DNA of 64,000 nt from JBCCBV01 sp039033855 (GCA_039033855.1 JBCCBV010000006.1:111583-175582); one strand, 5' to 3'. Shown: positions 1 through 9,650, numbered from the stretch's first letter. Made by a program: numbers and translations. The notes: generated by a model from the letters alone, not told the origin.

Positions 1-45
1 CGCCCCGGACCGCCTGTCGGATGGCCGCGCCGGTATCGTCCAGCG

Positions 46-1161
46 GTGGACCGCCCCGCCGAAGACGCCTGGCACGCCATCGACACCGCACGCGAACTCG
101 GCTTCGCCCTGGCAGGGGTGGCGCCGGCCGAGCCTTCGCGCCACGCCGAGCACGTCCGCCAATGGATCGCCCAGGGCAACCACGGCGAGATGGCCTACCT
201 GGCCAACCACCTGGACATCCGCCTGGACCCGCGCGAACTCCTGCCGGGCGCCCGGTCGATCGTCATGGTGGCCGACGCGTATCCGTCGGAAGCCGGGGGG
301 ACCGCGGAGTCGGAATCCGCGTCACCGGATCCAACCGCAGCAATGACCGATTTCCGGGGGCGGGGCAAGGTCGCCCGCTACGCCTGGGGCGCCGACTACC
401 ACAAGACCATCAAGAAACGACTGCACCGGCTGGCCGACCGGCTGCGCCGCGATTTCGACGACGAGGCCGACCATTGGAAGGCCTGCGTCGACACCGCCCC
501 GCTGCTCGAGCGCGAGCACGCCGCCGCCGCGGGCCTGGGGTTCATCGGGCGCAACACCCTGCTGATCCACCCCCGGCACGGCAGCTATGTGCTCCTGGGC
601 GCGCTGGTCACCACGCGCGAACTGGCGCCGTCGTCGCGCTTGATCGAACTGGAGCCCCAACGGGCCAAAGCGATCGGCCTGGTCGCCCCCGCCGACCGCT
701 GCGGCCACTGCACGCGCTGCATCGACGCCTGCCCGACCGGCTGCATCACCGACCCACGCCCCGGAAGCAGCGACGGCGCCTCTTCGCAAGGCGAAATGGC
801 TGGTGGACTTCCGGGGGCCCCGCGCGCCATCGACGCGACTCGGTGCATCAGCTACCTGACGATCGAGCACCGCGGAGAGCTCGCCGAAGACCTGCGCAAC
901 CAGCTCGACGGCTGGGTGGCGGGGTGCGACGTCTGCCAAGAGGTCTGCCCGTTCAACGACGCCGGCGAACGTCGGCCATTGCCCATCCACCCGAAGTACC
1001 GCCCGCGGGCCGAGGTCGCGCGGGGTCTGCCGTTGCATGAGGTGGCCGCCTGGACGGAAGACGACCACGCCCGAGTCGCGCAGGGCTCGGCGCTCAAGCG
1101 GATCAAGCTGCCGATGTGGCGACGCAACGCGCAGGCCAACCTGGACGTTGCCGACGCGTAA
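46..1161 (+). CDS. queG: Epoxyqueuosine reductase QueG
   Basis: Cytosolic iron-sulfur and cobalamin enzyme that reduces epoxyqueuosine to queuosine in tRNA, the last step of queuosine synthesis. The protein is 371 aa, normal for the family. Two ferredoxin-like clusters are visible: C219-x2-C222-x2-C225-x3-C229 (context CGHCTRCIDACPTG) and C294-x2-C297-x3-C301 (CDVCQEVCPFN), with the family-typical RCISYLTIEHRG between them. The start is a GTG; the frame stays open to the window edge, so a start further upstream is possible. Its stop abuts the stop of the convergent aldo/keto reductase with no gap. Family call is secure; the start is less so. Confidence 0.93.
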   Translation: MDRPAEDAWHAIDTARELGFALAGVAPAEPSRHAEHVRQWIAQGNHGEMAYLANHLDIRLDPRELLPGARSIVMVADAYPSEAGGTAESESASPDPTAAMTDFRGRGKVARYAWGADYHKTIKKRLHRLADRLRRDFDDEADHWKACVDTAPLLEREHAAAAGLGFIGRNTLLIHPRHGSYVLLGALVTTRELAPSSRLIELEPQRAKAIGLVAPADRCGHCTRCIDACPTGCITDPRPGSSDGASSQGEMAGGLPGAPRAIDATRCISYLTIEHRGELAEDLRNQLDGWVAGCDVCQEVCPFNDAGERRPLPIHPKYRPRAEVARGLPLHEVAAWTEDDHARVAQGSALKRIKLPMWRRNAQANLDVADA

Positions 1162-2310
1162 TCACCCGCCGCTGCGGACCGCGCCGCTTTCGGCGACGGA
1201 CGATTTGATGTCGCAGGGGTGCGCGCCGTCGCCCAGGCCGAAATCGATCGGGTACAGCCGGTCCAATTCTGCAAGCACGTCGTCGGGCAGCGGCTTGCCG
1301 TCGGCGGCGTCGGCGAACTGGTTGACGTCGTCCATCGAAAGCAGGTTGGGCTCGATCGAGGTCACCGCGGGCTGGCCGGCGAGCCACTTGAAGGCAAACT
1401 GCCGGAGGCTGAGCCCCAGGTCAGCGGCCATGGGTCGGACCAGGTCGTTCTTCTGCAGGCCGTACACAAGCCAGTCGCGGTCGCGGAACTTGCGGTGGTC
1501 GCTCTGGGGGAACTTGTGGTCGGGCGAGCTGAACTCGTCGTCGAGGATGCCGGAGTTGGTGGGCACGCGGACCAGCACGCCAGCGCCGGGCCGGAGCCTG
1601 GTTTCCCTCGGCAGCAGCGCCGCGGGCACGGTGGAGAGGTCGAAGCCGACTTCGCCCGACGCCAGGCCGCAAAGCTCGCGCCCCGGGTCTTGCTCGTAGA
1701 GGTTGTAGACCGTCTGCACCGTCGCAGCACCCCGGGCGAAGGCCAGACGGCCCTCTTCGCGCCAGCCGATGGCCGGGCCGAGCGCGGCGCCCCACGACGC
1801 GATCTTGCCCTGGTCAATCAACGCTTCGAGCGTGGCGAACAGCTCATCGGTGCAGTGTTCGAGCTTAAGGTTGTGGGCCTGATAAAGATCGATCCGCTCG
1901 ATACCCAGCGTGCGCAGCGAATCTTCGCACTCGCGGCGCACGGCTTCGGGCGAAAAGTCCTGCTTGCGTTCGCGGTGGCTGCCCTCCTCGCCGGGGTCGC
2001 GGCGCAGGTCGTAGCCAAACTTGGTGGACACCACGACGCGCTCGGCGCCCACATCCTTAAGCGTCCGGGACAGAAGTTTTTCCGCGCGCCCGTTGCCGTA
2101 GGCCGGCGCGGTGTCGAAAAAGTTGACCCCGCGTTCCACGGCCTGGTTTTGGATCGCCACGGCCTGATCGTCGTCGGCGTCGGACCACCACGTGGCGCCG
2201 AACGTGAAGTTACCGAAGCACAGAATCGACACCGGCCGGTCCACGCCCGGCAGGCGACGCTGGGCGATGTCGGTAGAACCGGTCACGGGTTGCGAAGCGG
2301 CAGAGGTCAT
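1162..2310 (-). CDS. Aldo/keto reductase
   Basis: NAD(P)H-dependent oxidoreductase of the AKR superfamily, 382 aa; substrate not predictable. The catalytic tetrad is recognisable as D66 (FFDTAPAYG), Y71, K97 (VVVSTKFGYD) and H146 (DLYQAHN). The C-terminal half keeps the usual lead into the cofactor site (LRQFAFKWLAGQPAVTSIEP). The gene converges on queG and lies 42 bp downstream of the stop... of the TPR protein's reading direction start region, so it is probably a single-gene unit read on the minus strand after the large operon. A second, distinct reductase of the same superfamily is at 17297-18343. Confidence 0.85.
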   Translation of the reverse strand: MTSAASQPVTGSTDIAQRRLPGVDRPVSILCFGNFTFGATWWSDADDDQAVAIQNQAVERGVNFFDTAPAYGNGRAEKLLSRTLKDVGAERVVVSTKFGYDLRRDPGEEGSHRERKQDFSPEAVRRECEDSLRTLGIERIDLYQAHNLKLEHCTDELFATLEALIDQGKIASWGAALGPAIGWREEGRLAFARGAATVQTVYNLYEQDPGRELCGLASGEVGFDLSTVPAALLPRETRLRPGAGVLVRVPTNSGILDDEFSSPDHKFPQSDHRKFRDRDWLVYGLQKNDLVRPMAADLGLSLRQFAFKWLAGQPAVTSIEPNLLSMDDVNQFADAADGKPLPDDVLAELDRLYPIDFGLGDGAHPCDIKSSVAESGAVRSGG

Positions 2311-2352
2311 GGTGGGTCTCGGAAAAACAAGGGGGACGAGTGCGTATGAAGC

Positions 2353-5274
2353 CTAGCGGTCGAGCACGGCCCGGGCTGCGGCGCGGCGGATGCGCTCGCC
2401 GTAGGGCGCCACGCCGAAGTCTTCGCCGTATTTCGCGGTAAACCGGCGGGACAGGCGGGCGACCTGGTCGCCCCGGCCGGCGTCGAGCAGAAGTTCGCAG
2501 CGCCCGGCCCAGGCGGCCCAGTGGGCTTCGGCCGTCGCGGCGTCCGGGCGTGCGGCGTAGAACCGGGTGATCTGGTCGTACAGGCCCAGCGCCGCGCGGC
2601 GGCGGTCGGCGTCGTTATCGCGCTCGGCCAAACGCTGGAGCACCTGGGCACGCAAGAGGATCGCCGGAACGGTGGGACGCTCGCCGAGCAAGTCGGCGGA
2701 AGCGGCCTCGGCGGCGTCGGGGTCGCCGGCGGCCAGCAAGGCCCGGGCCTCGCTCAGGCGATACACCCCGATGCGCTCCGGGTCGTTCTGCTGGGCCCAG
2801 TCCACCAGCATGCGCGAAAGATCGACGGCCGTCAGGCCCAAGCCCGCGGCGCGCCGCTCGAGCGAGCCCGCGGCGCCCGGGTCGGCCTGGGCTTGCTTGC
2901 GCAGGCGGTCGATCTCCATCTCGATCTGGTCGAGCACCGCGGCGACGACGGGCGCGGAGCGTTCTCGGAAACGGTCGATCAGCCGTCGGGCTTCGTCGCG
3001 CAGCGCGTCGCTGTCAATCGGTTCGGCGCGGGCAAGGGCGAGGATGCGTTTGCGGACGGCCGACTCGGCCAGGGCCGTGCTGCCGGGCACGTTCTGAAAG
3101 CGGTCTTCGAAGCCATCGAGCAAGAGGAGCACGCGATCGAGGTCGCCGCGGTCGTCGGCGATCTGCGCGAGCGCCAGCTCGGCGGTCGCTCGGGCTTGGC
3201 GGGCTTTGGTCAGCCACGACGGGTCCAGCCCTTCGCGCTCGGCGGCCTCGGCCAACATGCGCACGTCGCGGGCGGCCTGTTCGAGGTCGGCGCGGGCTTG
3301 CGGCAACCCGACCAGATCGCCACCGGGCTGTTGCGCGCGGCGGTACGCCTGCTCCAGCACGACGACCAACAAACGCCGGGCTTCGTAGAAGTCGCGATGC
3401 CCCGCGGGCTGGGCGCGATAGAGCCGTATCGCACGCTCAACATCGCCCGACCGCTGGGCCACGGAATAGGCGAAATAAACCCGGTGGTCGTGCGCGGCCG
3501 GGCTGTCGGGGTAGCGTTCGAGCAGCCGACCGCCGGCTTGGACATACGCGCTTCGCGCCTCGGCCGAAGCCTCGGGGCGAGAGGCCAGCTGCGCCAGCCG
3601 CCCCACCGCCGCCGACAGCGCACCCGCCGCCTGCGGCGCCTCCGGGCTCTGCTCGGCGAAGTCCACGAGCGCCGCGCACGCCTCGAGCATCGCCTTGGCA
3701 TCGAAGTCTTCATTGACGGACGCAGACAAATCCACCCGCATCAACAGCGCCAGGGCTCGTGCATATCTCCCGCGTTCGAGCAGGTCGTCCGACAAGCCCA
3801 GCGTCTGGAGGCCATCGGTAGCGCGTAGCGCACGGCCGTACGCCGCCGCGGCGCGCTCGGCGTCGTGGGCTTGTGCGTACGAGCGCCCGGCCGACAAGGC
3901 CCGCTCGGCGATGGTCACGCGCACGTTCCCGGGCATGGCCGTGGGGTCGGCGCCGGCTTCCACCTGGGCGTCCCAGCGCGACAAGACGTACGCCCGCAGC
4001 GCGTCGGCCGAAGCGCCCACCCGCCCGTCGTCGTAAAGCTCGCGGTACGGCTCGGTATAGGCGCTGGCGAGCGCATCGCGCCGCCGGGGGCCTTCGGGCA
4101 GTTCCAGCGCCGAGCGCAAGGCCGTGGCGTGCAACGCGTCGGTGACCAGCAGCAAGCGGAACCACGTGGGGTCGGCGTTCACCGCGGGGTGCAGTCGCAG
4201 GTCGACCAGCGCGTCTTCGGCGGCGACACGTTGCTGAACGTCCGCCAGCGCACGGGCCTGAACCAGGTCGGCGTGCAGCGCGGCGAGCCCGACCGAGTCC
4301 GGCGAGCGCGCCCGGGGCAGGTGCAACTCGAGCGCGTCGTGCGCACGGCCGAGCCGGACCGCCGCCCGCGCCGCCAGCACCGCCGCGGGGCCCGCGATCG
4401 AAGGCTCAGACTTGGCGAGCGCCGCGGCCCTCTGCATCGCGCTGCGCCGCAAACGCTCGCGCTGCTGGTCGGGCGTCGCGCCGGCTTGCTGCTGGTAGTA
4501 AGGGTCGTCGTCGGGCAGCAGCGCGGTTAACAACGCGGCTTCGCACAAGACATAAGGCAGGATGCGGTCGCGGTAGACCTCGAGCTTGTGCAGCCGGCCG
4601 GCGGCGTCGAGCGCATCGCGCATCGCGGGGTCTTGTTCGAGGCGCTCAAACAACCGGTCGATCGCTTCGCGGGCGTCGAGCGCGGCGGCCAGCGCGCGGG
4701 GCGCGTGGTGCGACACCGCCTGACGCTGCCGGGCCGACGGCACGCCGAACGCGAGGAACGAGCCGGCGTCTTCGTAGTACCGCGGGAGCGCTTCGGCCAG
4801 GGTCAGACGTGCGAGCTCGATGAGCCACACCGCACGGCGCGGGTGGCCGTCGAGCGCCCGGCTACGCCCGAGCGCGTCGAGCCGGTCGAGCGCTTCTTCC
4901 ATACGCAGGCGCGAGGTGTCCTTCAAACGACGCGCAAGCTCCGGGTCGCCGGCTTGCCAGGCGTCGGCGGCCTGACTCAGCAAACGGTCCGCATCGAGCC
5001 GTAGACGAGCGACCTCGGCCCAGGCCCGGTCTTCCGGCGCCAGCGACGACTCGGTGGCCTGGAACCGGCCGAGCACCTCCTCCAGACCAAGCTCGTAGAG
5101 CCCTTCGATGAACTCCGCGTCGTCGAGCACACCCGACTGCGCCCGAACGCAAAGTCCCGGCAGCACGCAGGCGCACGCTATCACCACGGCCAATACCGAC
5201 CGCGCATACCCTGCCGCACACCAGCGCGGGGCGGGTCGTCGGTCGGGGGTCGTCGAAGGCGTCACGTTGCGCAC
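2353..5274 (-). CDS. Large secreted TPR/alpha-solenoid-like protein, last gene of the VWA/ExbBD operon
   Basis: I do not recognise a named family. The 973-aa protein has a hydrophobic segment near residues 25-45 (SVLAVVIACACVLPGLCVRAQ) that looks like a signal peptide after a long N-region, then an almost wholly helical, Ala/Arg/Leu/Asp-rich body with repeating helix pairs as in TPR solenoids. No catalytic motif is evident. It follows an ExbD gene by 9 bp, so it is very likely cotranscribed with it. Inference: a periplasmic scaffold for the ExbB/ExbD motor and the VWA proteins encoded upstream. The real start may lie at a later Met/Val than the one given. Confidence 0.7.
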   Translation of the reverse strand: MRNVTPSTTPDRRPAPRWCAAGYARSVLAVVIACACVLPGLCVRAQSGVLDDAEFIEGLYELGLEEVLGRFQATESSLAPEDRAWAEVARLRLDADRLLSQAADAWQAGDPELARRLKDTSRLRMEEALDRLDALGRSRALDGHPRRAVWLIELARLTLAEALPRYYEDAGSFLAFGVPSARQRQAVSHHAPRALAAALDAREAIDRLFERLEQDPAMRDALDAAGRLHKLEVYRDRILPYVLCEAALLTALLPDDDPYYQQQAGATPDQQRERLRRSAMQRAAALAKSEPSIAGPAAVLAARAAVRLGRAHDALELHLPRARSPDSVGLAALHADLVQARALADVQQRVAAEDALVDLRLHPAVNADPTWFRLLLVTDALHATALRSALELPEGPRRRDALASAYTEPYRELYDDGRVGASADALRAYVLSRWDAQVEAGADPTAMPGNVRVTIAERALSAGRSYAQAHDAERAAAAYGRALRATDGLQTLGLSDDLLERGRYARALALLMRVDLSASVNEDFDAKAMLEACAALVDFAEQSPEAPQAAGALSAAVGRLAQLASRPEASAEARSAYVQAGGRLLERYPDSPAAHDHRVYFAYSVAQRSGDVERAIRLYRAQPAGHRDFYEARRLLVVVLEQAYRRAQQPGGDLVGLPQARADLEQAARDVRMLAEAAEREGLDPSWLTKARQARATAELALAQIADDRGDLDRVLLLLDGFEDRFQNVPGSTALAESAVRKRILALARAEPIDSDALRDEARRLIDRFRERSAPVVAAVLDQIEMEIDRLRKQAQADPGAAGSLERRAAGLGLTAVDLSRMLVDWAQQNDPERIGVYRLSEARALLAAGDPDAAEAASADLLGERPTVPAILLRAQVLQRLAERDNDADRRRAALGLYDQITRFYAARPDAATAEAHWAAWAGRCELLLDAGRGDQVARLSRRFTAKYGEDFGVAPYGERIRRAAARAVLDR

Positions 5275-5283
5275 ATCCAGACT

Positions 5284-5832
5284 CTAGAGCGCGTCGGGCC
5301 GGGCGAACGACACGTTGGTGTACCGCGCACGGACCACGGCGTTGAAGGCGTCAACCACGTGCTGCCAACGCACCCGGCCGGCGGGTCGGATGATCACCGG
5401 CGTGTGGGGCGGGAACAGCCCCAGCCCGGGCTTGGCCTCGGGGTCATCCAGCGATTCCCACAAATACGCGTGCAGGTCGGCAAAGCCGGTGACCGGCTGG
5501 GTCTCGTCGACCCGGATCAGCACGCCCACCGAACCGTCGGGTTCCAGGTCGATGAACAGCGGCGCCAACGCGTCTTCCGGCAGCACGGGCTCGGGCGGGC
5601 CGGCGGGCAGCGCGGCGTCGAGCACGCCCTCACCGATCATGAAGTTGGCCGTGACCACAAAGTAGATAAGCAGTTGGAAGATGACGTCGATCATCGACGT
5701 CAGCCCGAGTTCGGACCGGCCGGTGGCGGACGACCGGCGCTTGCGGCGCACGCGCGGGTTCGGCCGGTGGCCGATGCGCCGTTCGGGGCCGGAGTAGCCG
5801 GCGGGGTCCGGGGGGGATGGGGTCGCGGGCAT
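5284..5832 (-). CDS. ExbD/TolR-family biopolymer transport protein (second copy)
   Basis: ExbD/TolR proteins form, with ExbB/TolQ, an inner-membrane motor driven by the proton (or sodium) gradient. This 182-aa copy has a basic cytoplasmic N-terminus (RVRRKRR near 27-33), one transmembrane helix at about 47-63 holding the essential membrane aspartate (D49 in LTSMIDVIFQLL), and a periplasmic domain. The N-terminal extension is longer than in classical ExbD. It lies 11 bp downstream of the other ExbD gene. Two different ExbDs beside one ExbB is common in planctomycetes; heteromeric stator pairs are an inference. Confidence 0.87.
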   Translation of the reverse strand: MPATPSPPDPAGYSGPERRIGHRPNPRVRRKRRSSATGRSELGLTSMIDVIFQLLIYFVVTANFMIGEGVLDAALPAGPPEPVLPEDALAPLFIDLEPDGSVGVLIRVDETQPVTGFADLHAYLWESLDDPEAKPGLGLFPPHTPVIIRPAGRVRWQHVVDAFNAVVRARYTNVSFARPDAL

Positions 5833-5843
5833 GGCGGGCCGGG

Positions 5844-6350
5844 TTAGCGCTGGTCTTCGGGCAAATACGCCACGAGTTTCACGTCGGACACCCCGGCGCG
5901 GGCCATGGCGTCGAGCACGGGACTGACCGCTTCGTAATAGAGCGCGCCGTCGGCCCGCAAGAGCACCGGCGCATCGGGGCGGGCGTCCACGGTGGCTTGG
6001 AGATACGCCTGAACGTCCTCCACATTGCGCGGCGCAAAACGGCGCGGCCCGACCGACAGCACGTCGGCGTAGCCGGGGGCGCGCAGGTGTGCGTCGTCGG
6101 CCGATGGCACGCGCTCCGACTCGGCCTCCGGGGCCAGGTTCACCACCACGCGGTTGTCGTCCACCAGCTCGGCCGTGGCCGGGTCTTGCAGGTCGGGCAG
6201 GACCATGGGGAGCGCTTCTTCGCCCACCAGGTTGCTGACGAGCATGAAGAAAATGATGATCAAAAACACCACGTCGATCAGCGGCGTGATGTTCAAGCTC
6301 GGGGCGACCGGGCCGCGCTCGGTGGTGTAGCTGGAAGAGCGGACGGCCAT
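5844..6350 (-). CDS. ExbD/TolR-family biopolymer transport protein (first copy)
   Basis: 168-aa ExbD/TolR subunit. The single N-terminal helix carries the conserved aspartate D26 (LNITPLIDVVFLII), followed by FMLVSNLVGEEA and a periplasmic domain. I place the start at the ATG at 6350, 7 bp after the exbB-type stop; a longer frame would run 23 residues into that upstream gene and adds only unrelated Pro/Ala-rich sequence. It resembles the next gene only in the helix region, so the two copies are not recent duplicates. Confidence 0.9.
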   Translation of the reverse strand: MAVRSSSYTTERGPVAPSLNITPLIDVVFLIIIFFMLVSNLVGEEALPMVLPDLQDPATAELVDDNRVVVNLAPEAESERVPSADDAHLRAPGYADVLSVGPRRFAPRNVEDVQAYLQATVDARPDAPVLLRADGALYYEAVSPVLDAMARAGVSDVKLVAYLPEDQR

Positions 6351-6357
6351 GACGGGC

Positions 6358-7227
6358 TCAGGAATCGGTCGGGTCGTCGGTCCGGGGGCCGCCGGTTTGA
6401 CGGCCCGATCCGCCGGCACCCGACTTACGCTGCCCGGGCTTGAACGGCGCGATCAGCGACTCGGCCCGCAGCAGGCCCTCGGCGCAAAACGCATCGACCC
6501 GGTTGCGGATCAGGGCGTAGGCCGAAAGCGCGGGGATCGCGACGATCAGACCCCAGAAGGTGGTGACGAGCGCGGTGGAGATCCCGCCGGCCAGTTCGCC
6601 CGGATCGGGGCTGCCGCCGGACGACGCGAGCTGTTGGAAAGCGAGGATCATGCCGTACACCGTGCCGAACAGTCCCATCATGGGCGCCACGTTGCCGAGC
6701 ACGTTGAGGTACTCCACCGGGCGGAGCATGCGGGTGGCCTCGGCGTCGCCAGACTCTTCCACGGCACGCTCCATGGCCCAGTAACCGTTGGGCGCTTCGG
6801 CGAGGGCCCCAGCGGTCACCCGTCCCACGTAAGACCGCTCGGCCTGGCTGCGTTCGATCGCCTCGCGATACCGCTGCTGCGCGAGCAAGCTGCCCACCTC
6901 TTCGGTGAACCGCTCGGGGATCAGCACGGCCTTGCGGTACCGCAGCGCCAACTGCAACGCGTACGCGATGCTGGCCGCCGAAAAGAAGATAAGCGTCCAG
7001 ATGATGGCCAGGCCGATCACGTCGCTGCCGGTGGGCACGAAAAACGCGTCCCAGATGTTGAGCGAAGTCACGCTGGGCTCGGCGTCGGCGGGAGGCGGCT
7101 CAACGGCTGCCGGGGCTTCGTCGACCGGCTGAGCGATCAAGGGAACCGATAGCCCAAACGCCGTGGCCAATAAGCACGCCAAGGCGAGCCGTATCGGGTT
7201 GCGCACCGGGGAGTTGCGAAGGGTCAT
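6358..7227 (-). CDS. MotA/TolQ/ExbB proton-channel family protein
   Basis: 289-aa stator subunit expected to assemble as a pentamer around ExbD helices. It has an N-terminal signal-like segment (LALACLLATAFGLSVPLIA), a Pro/Ala-rich periplasmic stretch (about 32-55), then three membrane segments: near 68-92, and the family hairpin around LGNVAPMMGLFGTVYGMI and STALVTTFWGLIVAIPAL. The cytoplasmic loop between them is of usual length. The extra cleavable N-terminus is common in planctomycete and myxobacterial ExbB. It is followed at 7 bp by exbD-type genes. No TonB or TolA is encoded in the cluster; the VWA proteins upstream may take that role. Confidence 0.9.
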   Translation of the reverse strand: MTLRNSPVRNPIRLALACLLATAFGLSVPLIAQPVDEAPAAVEPPPADAEPSVTSLNIWDAFFVPTGSDVIGLAIIWTLIFFSAASIAYALQLALRYRKAVLIPERFTEEVGSLLAQQRYREAIERSQAERSYVGRVTAGALAEAPNGYWAMERAVEESGDAEATRMLRPVEYLNVLGNVAPMMGLFGTVYGMILAFQQLASSGGSPDPGELAGGISTALVTTFWGLIVAIPALSAYALIRNRVDAFCAEGLLRAESLIAPFKPGQRKSGAGGSGRQTGGPRTDDPTDS

Positions 7228-7322
7228 GGCGAAAGGCTTCCGAACAAGACAAGGCCGAGATGCGGGCCTGCGTAGGCCGGGCGATCGTCACCGAAACGCG
7301 CGCGCCCTGCAACCAACCGGGG

Positions 7323-8522
7323 TTACTCGTCGGCCTCGCGCCGGGCCGCCAACGACGCCCGCAAGACCGCCAACCGCTGGGCGTAAGCGGGGTCGCGCTG
7401 AGCGTCGATCCGTTGGGAAGCCTCTTGATAGAGCGCGGCCGCCAGGTCGAGCCGGCCGATGCGATCGTGGACGTAGCCGGCTTCAACGAGCGCGGGGCCG
7501 ACCAGCGGCTCGCCGGACGGCCCGTAGTGGATCGCCAACCGCATAAAGGCCACGGCGGCGTCGAGGTAGTCGTCCACCGCGGCGCTCTGCTCGGCCCGGG
7601 CCAGCCGTGCGGCGCCCAGCAGATACAGGCTGGCGGGCAAACGGTCGGCTTGCGCCACGCGCTGCTCTGCTGCAGCGAGCGCCGGGTCGAAGCGTCCCGC
7701 GGTGAGCAACTGCACGATCGGATCGTCGCGCGTAATCGAAGCGGGCAACCCCAGCAGGGCCGGCGGGCCGGGCCGGGTGCGCGGGGTCGCGCGGGCAGGT
7801 TCCGAAGACGCTGGGCTCGCCGATGCAGATGCTGCGCGTTCGCGCGCATCGGGGCTGGCCTCCGGGGCAAGCGCCCCGGGGGAATCGACCGACTCGGCCG
7901 CATCCGGCGCAAGCAAAGTGCGCGCGAGCGCCCGCAAGGCCGCGGCGGCGTCGCCTTGCTTATCTTGTGCGAGGCGCTCGGCCGTGGCGCCGTAGCGCGC
8001 ACGCGAGGCTTCGTCCAAAGCACGGGCGGCTTTCAAGGGCGGGGCCCCCAACAAGTAAGCGTCGCCCGTGGTCTGCGCGAGCGCCAGATACGTCTCGAGG
8101 GCTTCGGGGTGCTTGCCCGCCGACTCGCGCACGCGCACCAAACGCCGCCGGAGCAACCCCTCGGCCCAGGGGCGCACCGCTCGGCCGAGTTCGGCGCGAA
8201 GCCGCGCTTCCGCCGCCGCCGCATCGCCCGACTGCACCAGCCGGAGCGACTCGGCGTAACCGGGGTGCTCATCGAGGCCGAGCTGAACCAGCTCGGCCGC
8301 GGCGCGGGTGACCGGCCGGCCACGAGCGTCGCGATAAAGCAGCTGGCCGTTCTCGATCCCGCCGACCCGGACGCCTTCGCGCGGGGCGGGGTCGCCTTGG
8401 AATCGCACCACGTCGGCGAACAGCGCCCCCGAACCCAAGCTCACCACCCAGGCGCACACCAGCGCAAGCACGGCACGGCGCGAGAGAAAGACGTCATAAA
8501 GGGTGGAACGTTTGCTCATCAA
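7323..8522 (-). CDS. Secreted helical-repeat (TPR-like) protein of the VWA/ExbBD operon
   Basis: Unrecognised 399-aa protein. A hydrophobic segment near 15-37 (AVLALVCAWVVSLGSGALFA) looks like a signal peptide or anchor. It is followed by a short beta-rich part (about 38-65, DVVRFQGDPAPREGVRVGG) and then Ala/Leu/Arg-rich helix repeats of TPR type with a low-complexity Ser/Pro/Ala linker around 215-250. The gene starts 6 bp after the VWA stop and ends 95 bp before the ExbB-family start. It is probably an exported scaffold or adaptor between the VWA proteins and the motor; this rests on position only. Confidence 0.68.
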   Translation of the reverse strand: MMSKRSTLYDVFLSRRAVLALVCAWVVSLGSGALFADVVRFQGDPAPREGVRVGGIENGQLLYRDARGRPVTRAAAELVQLGLDEHPGYAESLRLVQSGDAAAAEARLRAELGRAVRPWAEGLLRRRLVRVRESAGKHPEALETYLALAQTTGDAYLLGAPPLKAARALDEASRARYGATAERLAQDKQGDAAAALRALARTLLAPDAAESVDSPGALAPEASPDARERAASASASPASSEPARATPRTRPGPPALLGLPASITRDDPIVQLLTAGRFDPALAAAEQRVAQADRLPASLYLLGAARLARAEQSAAVDDYLDAAVAFMRLAIHYGPSGEPLVGPALVEAGYVHDRIGRLDLAAALYQEASQRIDAQRDPAYAQRLAVLRASLAARREADE

Positions 8523-8528
8523 AAACCG

Positions 8529-9650
8529 TCACTCCGGCCGGGCCAAACCCAACTGCTCAGCAGACACAAAGCGGTACGATCCGCCGTTCTGCTCGGCCAG
8601 CAGCTCAAGCGTGCCCCGCCCACCCGCTTGGACCAGCGTGTCGGGGTAGAGGAACTGGAGCGTGTGGATGCTGGCGCCGATCGGGCCGTTGGCCTGCCGC
8701 ACCGCGTTGAGCAGGTCTTGCTGGTTGCGTTCGTATTGCCCGGACCCGGTGATGTTGTCCGACAGCAGGATGACCATGTCCGGCCGGTACGCCAGCGCCT
8801 GCTGGATGGCGGCGGCCGGGTCGCCCCGGCGGGCGGGCTGGATGTTGCGGGCCTCGGGTTCGACCCAGGCCTCGACCTGCCCCTTCCGCTGCGAGCTGGC
8901 CCGGGCGTGGCTGCCCAGGCCCTTGCGGCCCGGCGGCTCTTGCAACACCGACGCGGCCTGGCCGTTGCGCACCCGCCCGGAGAAGAAGATGACCGTGAAC
9001 TCCTGCGAAGGCTCGAGGTCGTTGACCGACCGGATGAGTTCTTTGAGAACGAAGTCGAGCGTGTCCGCCATCGACCCCGACGCGTCGACCACGAACACGA
9101 TCTTGCGCGCCTGCGCCTCGGCCCCAAAGAACTGCACCGTGGCGGCGCCGGCGGCGGTCAGCGGGTTGTCGCTCGCGAGCCCGGCAGGGGCGGCGGTATC
9201 GGGGATCACCACCACCGGCAGCGGCGCGTCGGGCGGGGCCGGGGTTTCGATCGGCGGCGCCTCGATCGGCAACGGCTCGGGCGCGGGGACTTCCTGCGCC
9301 TCGGTCAGGGGCCGGTCGATCGGCGCGTCGGTCGGCAACGCCAGGTCCGGGGGGTCGAAGGTCGAAAGCCGAGGGATCGTCCGGTCGGTCGGCGGCGGCT
9401 CGGTCACCGTCTGAAACGTGATCAGCACCGCCGCGCTAATGACCACGGCGTAGAGCGTGATCGCGACCAGCCACGAAAGCAGCTTGGCCGAGCGTTCTCG
9501 GTCTTCTGTGTTCACGGACGGTGGCGGTTCGAACCGTGGGCCCTCGGCGGCGGCTTCGAGCGCGTCGTCCGACGTCGGTGGCGCAGCGGTTTCGCCTAAG
9601 AGGTGTTCGACGCCGGTGCCCCGGCCCGCCCCCCTGCCGTGCTGCGACAT
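8529..9650 (-). CDS. Membrane-anchored VWA-domain protein with TonB-like layout
   Basis: 373 aa from the ATG at 9650 (an in-frame ATG at 9674 is possible). In order: a cytoplasmic stretch of about 57 residues; one transmembrane helix (about 58-80, LLSWLVAITLYAVVISAAV); a proline/acid-rich spacer (about 84-150, with repeated PAPEP/APPIETPAPP-type segments); then a von Willebrand factor A domain with an intact metal-ion site, DASGS at 189-193, and later conserved SDN. VWA domains bind protein ligands through Mg/Mn. Helix plus proline spacer plus periplasmic domain is the plan of TonB/TolA, here with VWA at the tip, in an operon with ExbB and two ExbDs. Confidence 0.82.
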   Translation of the reverse strand: MSQHGRGAGRGTGVEHLLGETAAPPTSDDALEAAAEGPRFEPPPSVNTEDRERSAKLLSWLVAITLYAVVISAAVLITFQTVTEPPPTDRTIPRLSTFDPPDLALPTDAPIDRPLTEAQEVPAPEPLPIEAPPIETPAPPDAPLPVVVIPDTAAPAGLASDNPLTAAGAATVQFFGAEAQARKIVFVVDASGSMADTLDFVLKELIRSVNDLEPSQEFTVIFFSGRVRNGQAASVLQEPPGRKGLGSHARASSQRKGQVEAWVEPEARNIQPARRGDPAAAIQQALAYRPDMVILLSDNITGSGQYERNQQDLLNAVRQANGPIGASIHTLQFLYPDTLVQAGGRGTLELLAEQNGGSYRFVSAEQLGLARPE

